Notes: generated by a model not told the origin, from the sequence alone. A DNA stretch of 35,914 nt from JANNGC01 sp043757045 (GCA_043757045.1 JAYVQC010000047.1:1-35914); one strand, 5' to 3'; shown: positions 1 through 7,898, counted from the stretch's first letter. A program made the numbers and translations.

Positions 1-8
1 CGGGTTCG

Positions 9-524
9 GTGGGGGAGAAACAATCTTCCGCCACGGCGAAGCGCGAAACGGCGATTCTCGCGGGCGGCTGCTTCTGGGGCATGGAGGAAATCCTCCGCAA
101 GATTCCCGGCGTGCTCGACACCAAGGTCGGTTACACCGGCGGCTCCGTGCCGAACCCGACTTACAAACTCATCTGCACCGGCATCACCGGCCACGCGGAG
201 GCGGTGCAAATTCATTTCGATCCGGCCAAGATCAGCTACGAGCAAATCCTCGGCTACTTCTTCCGCCTGCACGATCCCACGACGCTGAACCGCCAGCACA
301 ATGATCGCGGCACGCAGTATCGCTCGGCAATTTTCTACAACAGCGACGAGCAGAAGGCCGTGGCCACGCGCGTGAAGGCGAGCGTGGACAAGTCCGGCAA
401 GTGGAAGCAGCCCGTCGTCACCGAGATCACGAAAGCGTCCGAGTTCTATGTCGGCGAAGATTATCACCAGAAGTATCTGGTGAAGAATCCCGGCGGCTAC
501 AACTGCCATGTCCTGCGGGACTGA
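9..524 (+). CDS. msrA: Peptide-methionine (S)-S-oxide reductase MsrA
   Basis: Reduces the S-epimer of methionine sulfoxide in proteins back to methionine using thioredoxin-type electrons. The family hallmark GGCFWG with the catalytic Cys is at about residues 19-24, followed by a GYTGG segment, a YHQKYL segment and the C-terminal GYNCH, whose Cys is a likely resolving residue. At 171 aa it matches a normal MsrA domain with no fused MsrB. The GTG at 9 is only the first available start in the window: the frame stays open to base 3, so the true start, possibly with a signal peptide, may lie outside. It converges with the pseudopilin gene, whose stop is 15 nt away, and no terminator hairpin is visible between them. 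Identity is firm; the start is uncertain. Confidence 0.95.
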   Translation: MGEKQSSATAKRETAILAGGCFWGMEEILRKIPGVLDTKVGYTGGSVPNPTYKLICTGITGHAEAVQIHFDPAKISYEQILGYFFRLHDPTTLNRQHNDRGTQYRSAIFYNSDEQKAVATRVKASVDKSGKWKQPVVTEITKASEFYVGEDYHQKYLVKNPGGYNCHVLRD

Positions 525-539
525 CCCCGGGCCGGCGGT

Positions 540-1109
540 TCAGTTGGTGGTGGTGCTAATGCCGGCGGAAGCTTTCAGCGCGGCCACATGGAAGTCCGCG
601 TAGAGAACGTTCTTGCCGAAGCCGTTGGCGTGGAAGTTTTCGTAATCGTACATCAGGAAGGCGTCCGTCAGCGAGTTGTTGCTGCGGCGCGGGCTGTCCA
701 CCGGACGTCCGCCATACCAGTTGTTCCACTCGTAGCTCGCACCGTTTTGCTCAAAGCGTTTCACGCGATCCGACGGGCAGCGGAAGATGCTGTTGTTCTG
801 CGGCAGGCTGTTCGAGTTGTAGCCAACTTGTTGCGCCAGCAAATCACAGATGCGCGGGAGCGGGGGCGTGCTGGGTGCGCTGGGCAGGAACTCGGCCTCC
901 GGCAGCTTGCCGTCGTTCTCATCGGCATACATCCGCACGGCCAGGCCGAGCTGCTTGAGGTTGTTGATGCACGCGATGCCCTTGGCCTTCTCCTTGGAAC
1001 TGGCCAGGGCGGGGAGCAGGAGCGAGGCGATGATCGCGATGATGGCGATGACGACGAGCAGTTCAATCAGCGTGAAGCCGCCGCGTTTCGGTTGGGTTGA
1101 AAAGTTCAT
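540..1109 (-). CDS. Type II secretion-like pseudopilin, DUF1559-like, with prepilin cleavage motif
   Basis: The N-terminus has the prepilin peptidase/N-methylation site: a short basic leader, then G|FTLIELLVVIAIIAIIASLLL, giving cleavage after Gly and a mature Phe1 and Glu5. A long hydrophobic helix and then ACINNLKQLGLAVRMYADEND follow, typical of the pseudopilins expanded in Verrucomicrobiota and Planctomycetota. A C-terminal 'NVLYADFHVA' resembles the family's H-x9-DG end motif (here DF instead of DG). A TTG two codons upstream (1115) is possible, but ATG at 1109 is preferred because it leaves the A-rich AAAAAGAA at a ribosome-binding distance. Length is 189 aa. It lies 20 nt downstream of the secretin-N-like gene on the same strand, so the two are probably co-transcribed. 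The substrate or surface structure it serves cannot be read from the sequence. Confidence 0.88.
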   Translation of the reverse strand: MNFSTQPKRGGFTLIELLVVIAIIAIIASLLLPALASSKEKAKGIACINNLKQLGLAVRMYADENDGKLPEAEFLPSAPSTPPLPRICDLLAQQVGYNSNSLPQNNSIFRCPSDRVKRFEQNGASYEWNNWYGGRPVDSPRRSNNSLTDAFLMYDYENFHANGFGKNVLYADFHVAALKASAGISTTTN

Positions 1110-1129
1110 GGGCAAATTCTTTTTTTAAA

Positions 1130-2302
1130 TCAACGAGGTCCGCCACCACCCGGGCCTCCACCGCCGCCACCGGGACCGCCGCCGCCACGACCACCACCAG
1201 GACCACCGCCCCGGCGCTGGCCCTGTTGCGCGCGCTGCTCCGGCGTGGAGTTCATCACGCGGTCGCGCATCATCTTGTTCATCGCGGCGGAGTTCTGGCT
1301 GGTGAAGCGGTCGCGCATCTGGTCGGGGGTCAGGTTCTGCATGTCGCGCATAGCGACCTCGCGTTCTTGCTGGGCCTGCTCGTATTTCTGTCGCGCGTCG
1401 GACGGCAGGGCTTCGCGCAGGGCCAGTTCTTGCGCCTCGCGTTGGGCGCGCATCTCGTCGCGCTGGGCATCGGTCATGTCGAAGCCGCCGAAACCACCCC
1501 GGGCCGGACGGTTCGTGCCGCCGTCTTGAACGCGCGGGCGGTCACGATCTCCGCCGCGATCAAATCCGAAGCCGCCTTGCAGCGCATAGACCGCGATCCA
1601 TTCGCGCTTCGCGGCCTTGGCCAGTTTCGCCACGGCTGGTTCGACCGGCACTTTATCCAAGGTCAGCGTCACGATCTCTTTCACGCCGTCCTCGGGCACG
1701 ACGCGAGTTTGCGCGAAACGGGTGAAGGCCAGCGCGGCGAAGTCCACGGTCTTGCCCGCGAGGTTCAACGAGACGAGACCGTTGCCGCCCGCCTGGGCCG
1801 GAGCGCCGGGGATGGTGAAACCGAACATCCCGCCGCCGGGTCCGCCCGGCCCGCCGAAACCACCCAAGCCACCAAAGCCTCCGCCCGCGCGACCGGCGAG
1901 ATTGATCCAGCCATGCGTCGCAGGCTCTACTTCACCGCGCAGGGATTGCTCGAGTCGTTTGAGCGAGGCTCCGCCCGTGTAGAGCGCGTAAAATAAAACT
2001 GAGCGCGACTGGGCTTGGGCGCTGACGATCCGCAGCGCCTCCTCCAGCGGCATGTTCACGACCTTGAGCGTGATCTTGCCCTGCACTTCTTGGTGGACAT
2101 GGATGTCCTCCCAAGTCTGCCATGCCATTTTTTTCACCACCTTGCGCACTTCCATCTCGCGCACGTCGAAGGTCACGAGGTTTTGGTGCGCGCGCCAGGC
2201 AAAGCGCGCGGCATAGCCGAGCACGGCCAGCACCAGCAGCGTCCAGAGCAATTGCGAACGGCGGTTCGGTCCGCGTTTTGAGGAATGAGTTTCGTGTTTC
2301 AC
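1130..2302 (-). CDS. Inner-membrane protein with secretin-N (STN)-like domains and a Gly-rich tail
   Basis: I do not recognise a named family. A single membrane segment (about residues 17-37, LLWTLLVLAVLGYAARFAW) is followed by a periplasmic part. Residues about 45-90 (FDVREMEVRKVVKKMAW...GKITLKVVNMPLEEALRIV) have the beta-alpha-beta pattern of the secretin N0/STN fold, and a second copy-like segment (IVTLTLDKVPVEPAVAKLAKAA) follows. Gly-Phe-rich linkers separate them. A charged, probably helical segment (MTDAQRDEMRAQREAQEL...) precedes a Gly/Pro/Arg tail of about 35 residues. GTG at 2302 is chosen because AGGA lies 6 nt upstream; the frame extends to 2359 with no better signal. Position beside a pseudopilin suggests a role in secretion or pilus assembly, but that is inference. 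The protein has no beta-barrel, so it is not itself a secretin. Confidence 0.7.
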   Translation of the reverse strand: MKHETHSSKRGPNRRSQLLWTLLVLAVLGYAARFAWRAHQNLVTFDVREMEVRKVVKKMAWQTWEDIHVHQEVQGKITLKVVNMPLEEALRIVSAQAQSRSVLFYALYTGGASLKRLEQSLRGEVEPATHGWINLAGRAGGGFGGLGGFGGPGGPGGGMFGFTIPGAPAQAGGNGLVSLNLAGKTVDFAALAFTRFAQTRVVPEDGVKEIVTLTLDKVPVEPAVAKLAKAAKREWIAVYALQGGFGFDRGGDRDRPRVQDGGTNRPARGGFGGFDMTDAQRDEMRAQREAQELALREALPSDARQKYEQAQQEREVAMRDMQNLTPDQMRDRFTSQNSAAMNKMMRDRVMNSTPEQRAQQGQRRGGGPGGGRGGGGPGGGGGGPGGGGPR

Positions 2303-2419
2303 AATATGTCCTGCACCTGAACATGCGCGGAGCGGCGGGTGAATCCGCCAGCTATTCAAGGTGCGATTTGGCCGGGGAGGCCTGGTGGCGCAGGAGCACA
2401 GTCCAGAGCACCAGTTCGC

Positions 2420-3955
2420 TCAAGGGCGGGCGAGCCGGAAGAACTGCGTCGCGCTCGCCGGCCGTGTGACGTTGTTCATCGCGTTGCTGAGCATCGAATT
2501 GGTCGCCGCAATGTTTGCCCAGGCGATGGGCGGGGTCAGGTTGGTCGTCGTTTGCAGCGTGAAACCGGCGGGCGACGCGGGCCACGACACCACGACATTT
2601 GATCCGCTCAAGCCCGCGGCCAGCTTCACCGGCGAAAAATCAAAGGCCAGCGCGTAAGTCTCGGAACTGGCCAGCGCGCTGCCGCGCTTGAGCACCTGCA
2701 AGTCATAGCGGCCCGCCGTCAATTTCGGCACGAAGAGATGTTCCACATTGTCCACGCTGCTCGTCGAGCAGGTCACGAGGGTGTTGCTCGTGGTCTCGTA
2801 GAGGAACAAATCCAGGTTGGTCAGCGTCCCGGCACCTTTCTTCCAGACCAGCGTGGCGGTGGCGGAATGCGCGGCGCTGTTCGTCGGCAGTTCAAAATAA
2901 TAATGCGCCACGCGGTCGTTCAGCGTCGTGCTCTGGAGGGTGCTAAGGTCCCATCCGCGCGGAGACGCGACGGTGTTCGTCGCGCCAGTGGGCGGATGCG
3001 CGGCGTTCGAGGCCACGCTGTTGGTGGCGCTGGCGGTGTGACGCTGTCCGCGCAACTGGAGATCGGAATTATACATGTTCAGCACGCCGGCCCCGTAGCG
3101 CGCGTCGAGCGGACGCCGGAAACCATTCGTCCAGTTCGTCATCTTCACCGCGCCGTTGAGCAGCAGCGCCTTGATCACCGTCGAGTTCGTCGCGAGGACG
3201 GCGGTGTTGGAGCCGCCATCATTTTGCGCCGCCGCCTGCAGGAGCAGCGCGGCCGCGCCCGCGACTTGCGGCGTGCTGAAACTTGAGCAGCAGGAATGCG
3301 GCGCGACCAGATCGGGCTTCGCGCGCCCGTCCGACGTGGGACCGACGCTCGACTGTCCGCTGCCCGAAATGATCCCGACGGCAATACCGTTGTAGGCGGA
3401 ACCGGGCGAAGGCGGTGGAATTTCCGGCGCGTTTTGCGTCCCCGAGACGAACAGCACGTTGAACCGCGCGGCATAGGCGTCATAGACCGTGTCGTAGGAG
3501 ATGTTGCTGATGAAACTTTGATTCACCACCTGTGCGCGCGTGGCGACCTGCGGCACGATAACATTGTTGATGAAATGCCCGGCCTCGTAGTTGTCCACCC
3601 GCGCCACGCCCGTCGCGACGCCCGGTCCGAAGACGGAATAGAAGTAAGTGGCCACGCCGCCCGCGTGCGAGGAGATGGTACCGACGGTGTTCGGAAAATT
3701 CGTGGCCGTGCCCAGATCGGAAATCCAGGTGAAGAGCGGGCCGGCGTTATACCCCGGGTCCACCTGCCAGGCGTTTGGCGCTTCCGAACCTTCGGGCTGC
3801 GCCACATTGATGCCCTGCCCGGTAATCGTCGGCCGCTCGCGGCGCATCGCCACGAGGCCGGTGGTCTCAAGGTCGTTTGCCAGGACGGATGTGCTGGACA
3901 AAACCAGCGTCAAAAAAACAGCGACGCGGAATTTGGAAAAAGCTTTGGTCTGCAT
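2420..3955 (-). CDS. Secreted S8 (subtilase-like) serine peptidase with C-terminal FFRL module
   Basis: A signal peptide (MQTKAFSKFRVAVFLTLVLSS..VLA, cleavage near residue 26) leads a subtilase-like domain. The His motif is SSHAGGVA near residue 95, an oxyanion-type Asn is in SGTQN near 174, and the Ser motif is SSFSTPQVAG near 225 (usually GTSMAxPxVAG). The Asp motif region reads GQGINVAQPEG, where the usual VxDTG Asp is replaced by Glu. After the catalytic domain comes a P-domain-like beta region (YYFELPTNSAAHSATATLVWKK, about 345-440). The end is the beta-sandwich module common in secreted verrucomicrobial proteins (SNVVVSWPASPAGFTLQTTTNL ... TQFFRLARP). ATG at 3955 has AGGTTG upstream. 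It lies 62 nt after the ABC permease on the same strand. Family membership is likely; activity is uncertain because of the Glu. Confidence 0.85.
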   Translation of the reverse strand: MQTKAFSKFRVAVFLTLVLSSTSVLANDLETTGLVAMRRERPTITGQGINVAQPEGSEAPNAWQVDPGYNAGPLFTWISDLGTATNFPNTVGTISSHAGGVATYFYSVFGPGVATGVARVDNYEAGHFINNVIVPQVATRAQVVNQSFISNISYDTVYDAYAARFNVLFVSGTQNAPEIPPPSPGSAYNGIAVGIISGSGQSSVGPTSDGRAKPDLVAPHSCCSSFSTPQVAGAAALLLQAAAQNDGGSNTAVLATNSTVIKALLLNGAVKMTNWTNGFRRPLDARYGAGVLNMYNSDLQLRGQRHTASATNSVASNAAHPPTGATNTVASPRGWDLSTLQSTTLNDRVAHYYFELPTNSAAHSATATLVWKKGAGTLTNLDLFLYETTSNTLVTCSTSSVDNVEHLFVPKLTAGRYDLQVLKRGSALASSETYALAFDFSPVKLAAGLSGSNVVVSWPASPAGFTLQTTTNLTPPIAWANIAATNSMLSNAMNNVTRPASATQFFRLARP

Positions 3956-4017
3956 TTTTCAACCTAGTGGGAAAGCCACATATTTCAAAGAGTTCCCCAC
4001 CCGCAAATTTTTGCACT

Positions 4018-5382
4018 TCAATCGTAGCGCAGCGCCTGAATCGGACTCAGCTTCGCCGCCTTGATCGCGGGCAGCAGCCCCGCCAGCACTCCGACCGCCG
4101 CGCTGGAGATGAAGGCCAGCGCCATCGCGTTCACCGTGATGACCGGCGTGTTTTCCGTGGGCGAGAGAATGACCAGCAGTTGAATCAGCGCCGAGGACGC
4201 GGCCAGTCCGGCGAGTCCGCCCAGCACCGCGATGACCATGCTCTCGACGATGATCTGCGTGAACACACTGCTGTCCGTCGCGCCGATGGCCTTGCGAATG
4301 CCAATCTCCCGCACGCGCTCGGTGATGCTCGCGAGCATGATGTTCATGATTCCAATGCCGCCGACGAGCAGGCTGATTGCCGAGATGATGCCGCCACTCA
4401 ACCGGGCATCGCGAATGTTCGTGTTAATCTGCTCGGCCCACTCTTCCTGCGTGCGGAACGCGAAGTCCTCAATGCCGCGATGCGTTTGCAGCATCACGTT
4501 GCGCGCCTGCTGCAAGGCCGGTTCCAGCTTGTCCATGCTCTCCACCTTGATCCACATCTGCGTCAGGCGCGGGTCGGGCGCACCGTTGGTGCCGCTCGCG
4601 GAACGGAACTTCACCCACATCGTCTGCAGCGGGATATACACGGTGTTGTTCTTCATGCGATACACGAAGCCGCTCATGCCGCTGCCGCGCGTGCCCCAGC
4701 CTCGGCTGCGCTCGGGTCCAGTCTGCTTCACGGGATTGTTCTTGTCGTACTCGCGGAGCTTGCGGTCCATCTCGCTCTCGTAGTGCTTGAACATCCCGAT
4801 GATGGTGAAGGGCTGGCCGTTGACACTGATCAATTCGCCCACGGGAATAACCTCGCGGCCCAGTTGCTCAGGCGAGCCGAACAATTGATCCCGCACGGCG
4901 GTGCCAATCACGCAGACGCTGGCGGCGTTCTCATCGTCGATGTCGTTGAACATGCGTCCGTGCTCGACGACGTGCTGGTTCATCTCCAGAGCGTTCGGCC
5001 AGGTGCCCATGAAGTTCCACGTCTGCAACGCCTGGCTGCCGCGCGTGACCATCCCGCGATTCAACCGCATCTCGGGACTGATGCTCTTGATCAGCGGCGC
5101 GCTGGCGCGCAACGCGTACACGTCGTTGATGGTGTTGCCAACGGACTGATCGGCGAGATGCAACTGCTCGGGCGGAATCTCCTGCTCCTCCACACGCACC
5201 TTTTCCACGCCGCCAATTTCAATCAACGCGGCGCGCAAACCGTTCTCCATCCCTTTCACGAGCGCGGACATCGCCACGAGGCTCGCCACGCCGAGCACGA
5301 TGCCGAGCAGCGTGAGCAGCGAGCGGAACTTGTGCGCCCAGATTTCCTTGAGGCCGATGAGGATGGAATTCAACAAGTTCAT
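4018..5382 (-). CDS. MacB-like ABC transporter permease (MacB_PCD + FtsX)
   Basis: The 454-residue protein starts with an amphipathic stretch and TM1 (KFRSLLTLLGIVLGVASLVAMSAL), then a large periplasmic core domain (about residues 50-320), then three TM helices in an FtsX domain (IGIMNIMLASITERVREIGIRKAIGA, followed by two hydrophobic helices). It ends in the standard AAKLSPIQALRYD. The conserved ExREIGIRKAIGA cytoplasmic loop couples to the ATPase. MacB-type permeases act by mechanotransmission, moving periplasmic substrates through an adaptor toward the outer membrane. The ATPase gene lies 103 nt upstream and the adaptor before that, so this is the third gene of a MacA-MacB-like set with the ATPase split off. 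The spacer upstream of its ATG holds a heptamer hairpin. Substrate is unknown. Confidence 0.95.
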   Translation of the reverse strand: MNLLNSILIGLKEIWAHKFRSLLTLLGIVLGVASLVAMSALVKGMENGLRAALIEIGGVEKVRVEEQEIPPEQLHLADQSVGNTINDVYALRASAPLIKSISPEMRLNRGMVTRGSQALQTWNFMGTWPNALEMNQHVVEHGRMFNDIDDENAASVCVIGTAVRDQLFGSPEQLGREVIPVGELISVNGQPFTIIGMFKHYESEMDRKLREYDKNNPVKQTGPERSRGWGTRGSGMSGFVYRMKNNTVYIPLQTMWVKFRSASGTNGAPDPRLTQMWIKVESMDKLEPALQQARNVMLQTHRGIEDFAFRTQEEWAEQINTNIRDARLSGGIISAISLLVGGIGIMNIMLASITERVREIGIRKAIGATDSSVFTQIIVESMVIAVLGGLAGLAASSALIQLLVILSPTENTPVITVNAMALAFISSAAVGVLAGLLPAIKAAKLSPIQALRYD

Positions 5383-5408
5383 CGGTGGGAAATGGCGGGG
5401 AAATTTCT

Positions 5409-5479
5409 AATGACGAATGACGAATGACGGATGGAACAGCGGCCCGCCGTGCTCCATTCGTCATTCGTCATTCGTAATT
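5409..5479. repeat. Heptamer hairpin A (AATGACG units) between ABC ATPase and permease
   Basis: Tandem AATGACG/AATGACGA units at 5409-5435 are mirrored by CGTCATT units at 5453-5479; the two 27-bp arms match at 25 positions around a 17-nt loop. The element starts 6 nt after the ATPase stop codon and ends 26 nt before the permease start, so it would form a stable hairpin in the shared mRNA. No T-run follows, so it is not a typical intrinsic terminator. The same unit recurs at 6220, 12117 and 19880. Confidence 0.95.
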
Positions 5480-5485
5480 CCTCAT

Positions 5486-6211
5486 TCATGGAGACGCATT
5501 CAACGCTCCGGCGCGATCCAGCCCCGCCAGCCTCGCATCCACCTGCTTGGCAATCTTGCCGTCGCGAATCTCGATGCGGCGCGGCGTGACGGCGGCGATC
5601 TCCGGATCGTGCGTGACCAGCGCAATGGTTCTCCCCTGCTCGCTCAACTTGCGGAACAACGTGAGGATCGCCTCGCCGGTGTGCGAGTCGAGGTTGCCCG
5701 TCGGCTCGTCGGCGAAAACAATTTTCGGCTCGTTGACCAGCGCGCGCGCGATGGCCACGCGCTGCTGCTGTCCGCCGGAAAGCTGATTAGGACGGTGCTT
5801 GCTGCGGTTCTCCAACCCGACGAGTTGCAGCACGGCCATGGCGCGGTCGCGCCGCTCACGCGCGCCGCAGCCGGAGTAAATGAGCGGCAACTCGACGTTC
5901 TGCAACACGTTCAGCTTGGGCAGCAGATTGAAGAACTGGAACACGAAGCCAATCTTCTGATTCCGTACGCCCGCCAGTTCCGACGCCGAAGAGTCATGAA
6001 TGAATTTTCCGTCGAGCGCGATGGTGCCTTTCGACGGCGAATCGAGGCAGCCGAGAATGTGCATGAGCGTGGACTTGCCGCTGCCCGAAGGGCCGATGAT
6101 GGAGATGAATTCGCCGCCCTCAATGTCGAGCGATACGTCGTCCAGCGCGCGAATTTCCTCGCCGCCGAGATGGTAAATTTTGCTGACGTTGCGGAGTTCG
6201 ACCAAGGCCAT
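5486..6211 (-). CDS. MacB/LolD-type ABC transporter ATPase
   Basis: A 241-residue nucleotide-binding subunit. Walker A GPSGSGKST is at residues 40-48, the Q-loop in FVFQFFNLLPKL near 90-100, signature LSGGQQQR at 144-151, Walker B IVFADEP at 164-170, the D-loop GNLDS and the H-loop VTHD near 203. This is the o228/LolD/MacB-N class that powers FtsX-type permeases. ATG at 6211 is chosen because MALVELRNVSKIY is the canonical family start; the reading frame runs further upstream only through repeat sequence. No Shine-Dalgarno site is present: four CGTCATT heptamers end 8 nt before the ATG. It sits between the HlyD-type adaptor and the permease and is probably translated from the same message. 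Confidence 0.95.
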   Translation of the reverse strand: MALVELRNVSKIYHLGGEEIRALDDVSLDIEGGEFISIIGPSGSGKSTLMHILGCLDSPSKGTIALDGKFIHDSSASELAGVRNQKIGFVFQFFNLLPKLNVLQNVELPLIYSGCGARERRDRAMAVLQLVGLENRSKHRPNQLSGGQQQRVAIARALVNEPKIVFADEPTGNLDSHTGEAILTLFRKLSEQGRTIALVTHDPEIAAVTPRRIEIRDGKIAKQVDARLAGLDRAGALNASP

Positions 6212-6219
6212 GATTAAGA

Positions 6220-6247
6220 AATGACGAATGACGAATGACGAATGACG
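6220..6247. repeat. Heptamer array B: four tandem AATGACG units before the ABC ATPase start
   Basis: Four exact copies of AATGACG lie head to tail directly upstream of the ATPase gene (minus strand CGTCATT x4, ending 8 nt before its ATG). A degenerate inverted partner, CTCGTCATTCGACATTT, lies at 6409-6425 next to the adaptor stop codon, so the pair brackets the spacer. A REPIN-like palindrome (6273-6376) lies between them. Confidence 0.93.
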
Positions 6248-6272
6248 AGCCGGGGGGGGTGGGCCTCGGCAT

Positions 6273-6376
6273 GAACGGGAGGCTCGAAAGCCTCGCAACC
6301 TGCCGGCTGGAAAGCCGGCGCTACGTAACGCCGACATTCTTGTCGGCAGGTCGGGAGGCTTTCGAGCCTCCCGTTC
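6273..6376. repeat. REPIN-like palindrome of two inverted 52-bp units
   Basis: The 104-bp element is exactly centred on TACGTA at 6322-6327. The left half (6273-6324) and the reverse complement of the right half match at 44 of 52 positions, the outer 22 bp perfectly. Each half holds two mini-hairpins: GAGGCT-CGAA-AGCCTC, and an inner stem that is GCCGGCT-GGAA-AGCCGGC on the left but GCCGACA-AGAA-TGTCGGC on the right. The inner stems differ by two compensatory base-pair changes, so folding is preserved. This resembles REP doublets (REPINs), but no RAYT transposase is visible here. Confidence 0.9.
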
Positions 6377-6426
6377 CTCGAACTAAAACCAAACGGCGTG
6401 GAATTCACTCTCGTCATTCGACATTT

Positions 6427-7653
6427 TTACAACACCGTCTTGTTCGTCCCCGTCGCGCCCACCGACACGGCACTAGTGCCTTTGGCCGCGCTGCTCTTGG
6501 TCTGCGCAGGCTTGGCCTGCTTTTCCGCCGGCGGCGACTTCTTGATGTTCGTCGGCAGTTCCAACGCCACCACATCGCCCGCCTGCAACCCGCCCTGCAC
6601 TTCCGCGAACGACAGATCGCTGATGCCGATCTGCACCGGGCGTTTCTCAAATTCCTCGTCGCTCTTCACATACACATAGCGCTCGCCGCGTTCGGTGAAC
6701 ACGGCGGAGAGTGGCACGGACAGCGCGTTCTCCACGCTCGCCACCGGAATGCTAAGAATCGAAGTCATGCCGGGGCGCACACGCGCATCCAGTTCCTTGA
6801 TAGCGATGCGGGCGGCAAATCCTTTGATGCCGTTCTTGATCACCGCCTGCGGCGCGATGCGCTCGACCAGCGCCTTCATCTTCAAACCCGGCACGGACTC
6901 GACCTGCACTTCCACGGCCTGCCCGTTTTTCATGCGCGTCACGTCCGCCTGGTTGATGTGCGCGGTGATGATCATGTCGTTCAAGTTCGCCACGCTGAGA
7001 ATTTCCGTGCCGGAGTTGAACCCGCCGGAGCCGGACACCGTCTGGCCGAGCGAGACAGGCCGCGTGAGCACCGTGCAATCGAACGGGGCCTCGATGCGCG
7101 TCTTCGCCAGCTTGTCATCCACTTGCTTGAGCGCGCTCTCGGCGCGTTCCAAAGCGTTCTTCGCAAGCTGGAGGGAATTCTTCGCGACCTGAAAATCCGT
7201 GCGCGCGTTGTCGAAGATGTCCTGCGCCACCAGGCTGTTCTTAAACAGGGAATCATTGCGCTTGAACTCGCGCTCCGTCCTCTCGACTTGGAGCGAAGCC
7301 GCTTCAATTTGCAACTTCGCCCCGGCCACCTGGCTGAGTTGCGTCACCTTTTCCGTCTGCAAATCCGTGTCGTCGAGACGGCAGAGCAACTGGCCTTTTT
7401 TGACGGGATCGCCAATGTCCACCGGCAGCTCGGCGATTTTGCCGTTGATCTCTGGACGCACCGACACTTGATCCGCCGGACCGATTTCGCCCGCCGCCGT
7501 GATGGCGAAGCTGATGTCGCGCGCCTCGACGTTAGCGATGGACACGGGCTTCGCCGCCGCCGACTCGGCCTGCTTGCGCTGCCACTGTTTCCAGACAAAA
7601 AAGCCCCCGACGCCGAGACCGGCGACGACCAGCAATGTCAAAAAGACTTTCAT
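6427..7653 (-). CDS. HlyD/MacA-type periplasmic adaptor (membrane fusion) subunit
   Basis: The 408-residue protein begins with a membrane anchor (MKVFLTLLVVAGLGVGGFFVW), then a barrel/lipoyl half (VRPEINGKIAELPVDIGDPVKKGQLLCRLD, about 65-95). A coiled-coil hairpin follows (about 95-165, rich in A/L/E/K), then the second lipoyl half (RIEAPFDCTVLTRPVSLGQTV) and beta-barrel domains (ILSVANLNDMIITAHINQADV ... VRPGMTSILSIPVASV). The Lys/Pro/Ala-rich C-terminal tail is probably flexible. Such adaptors link an inner-membrane MacB-like pump to an outer-membrane channel; no TolC-like gene is in the window. ATG at 7653 is preferred to the TTG just before it. It is the first gene of a run with the ATPase and permease. 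The divergent 245-nt spacer upstream should hold its promoter. Confidence 0.95.
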   Translation of the reverse strand: MKVFLTLLVVAGLGVGGFFVWKQWQRKQAESAAAKPVSIANVEARDISFAITAAGEIGPADQVSVRPEINGKIAELPVDIGDPVKKGQLLCRLDDTDLQTEKVTQLSQVAGAKLQIEAASLQVERTEREFKRNDSLFKNSLVAQDIFDNARTDFQVAKNSLQLAKNALERAESALKQVDDKLAKTRIEAPFDCTVLTRPVSLGQTVSGSGGFNSGTEILSVANLNDMIITAHINQADVTRMKNGQAVEVQVESVPGLKMKALVERIAPQAVIKNGIKGFAARIAIKELDARVRPGMTSILSIPVASVENALSVPLSAVFTERGERYVYVKSDEEFEKRPVQIGISDLSFAEVQGGLQAGDVVALELPTNIKKSPPAEKQAKPAQTKSSAAKGTSAVSVGATGTNKTVL

Positions 7654-7898
7654 CAATATTGAGTTTCCAACCAGGATATGACCGTGAGAGTGGACTGCGC
7701 GCCCGCGCGGGGCTATTCAAAATTTGATGGAGCAAAACGGCGCAGCCGTCACCCTGCTGAGATGAGTTAAACCCTGCCTCCGAGGTGCTCACGAACAGGG
7801 CTTCGATCCGGAATTGAGGCCGTCCTTCAGTTCACCAAGCGGCTCTTGCATTCACTTTGACCGCCCCCCATTGTCCGCCCCACATTTTACAGGATTGA
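7654..7898. other. Divergent intergenic region between adaptor operon and RG-rich gene
   Basis: The spacer must hold promoters for both directions. I see GC-rich inverted segments around 7705-7720 and a small ACGGC-GCA-GCCGT hairpin near 7738, but no convincing -35/-10 pair. The only clear signal is AGGA at 7891-7894, placed as a ribosome-binding site for the + strand ATG at 7899. No ORF of note. Confidence 0.5.

Noticed and set aside
3877..5427. 516-residue + strand frame antiparallel to the ABC permease
   Set aside because: Its sequence is Arg/His/Ala-rich low-complexity with no domain, and it covers a clear MacB-like permease on the other strand. It is a high-GC shadow.
5409..5479. Heptamer arrays as CRISPR or intrinsic terminators
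   Set aside because: Units are 7 nt without unique spacers, and no T-run follows the hairpins; genes downstream are co-directional.
6212..6337. N-terminal extension of the ABC ATPase (42 residues, with RHSSFVIRHF)
   Set aside because: It is translated heptamer and REPIN sequence; the family start is MALVELRNVS at 6211. The SSFVIRHSS pattern is a sign of such mis-set starts.
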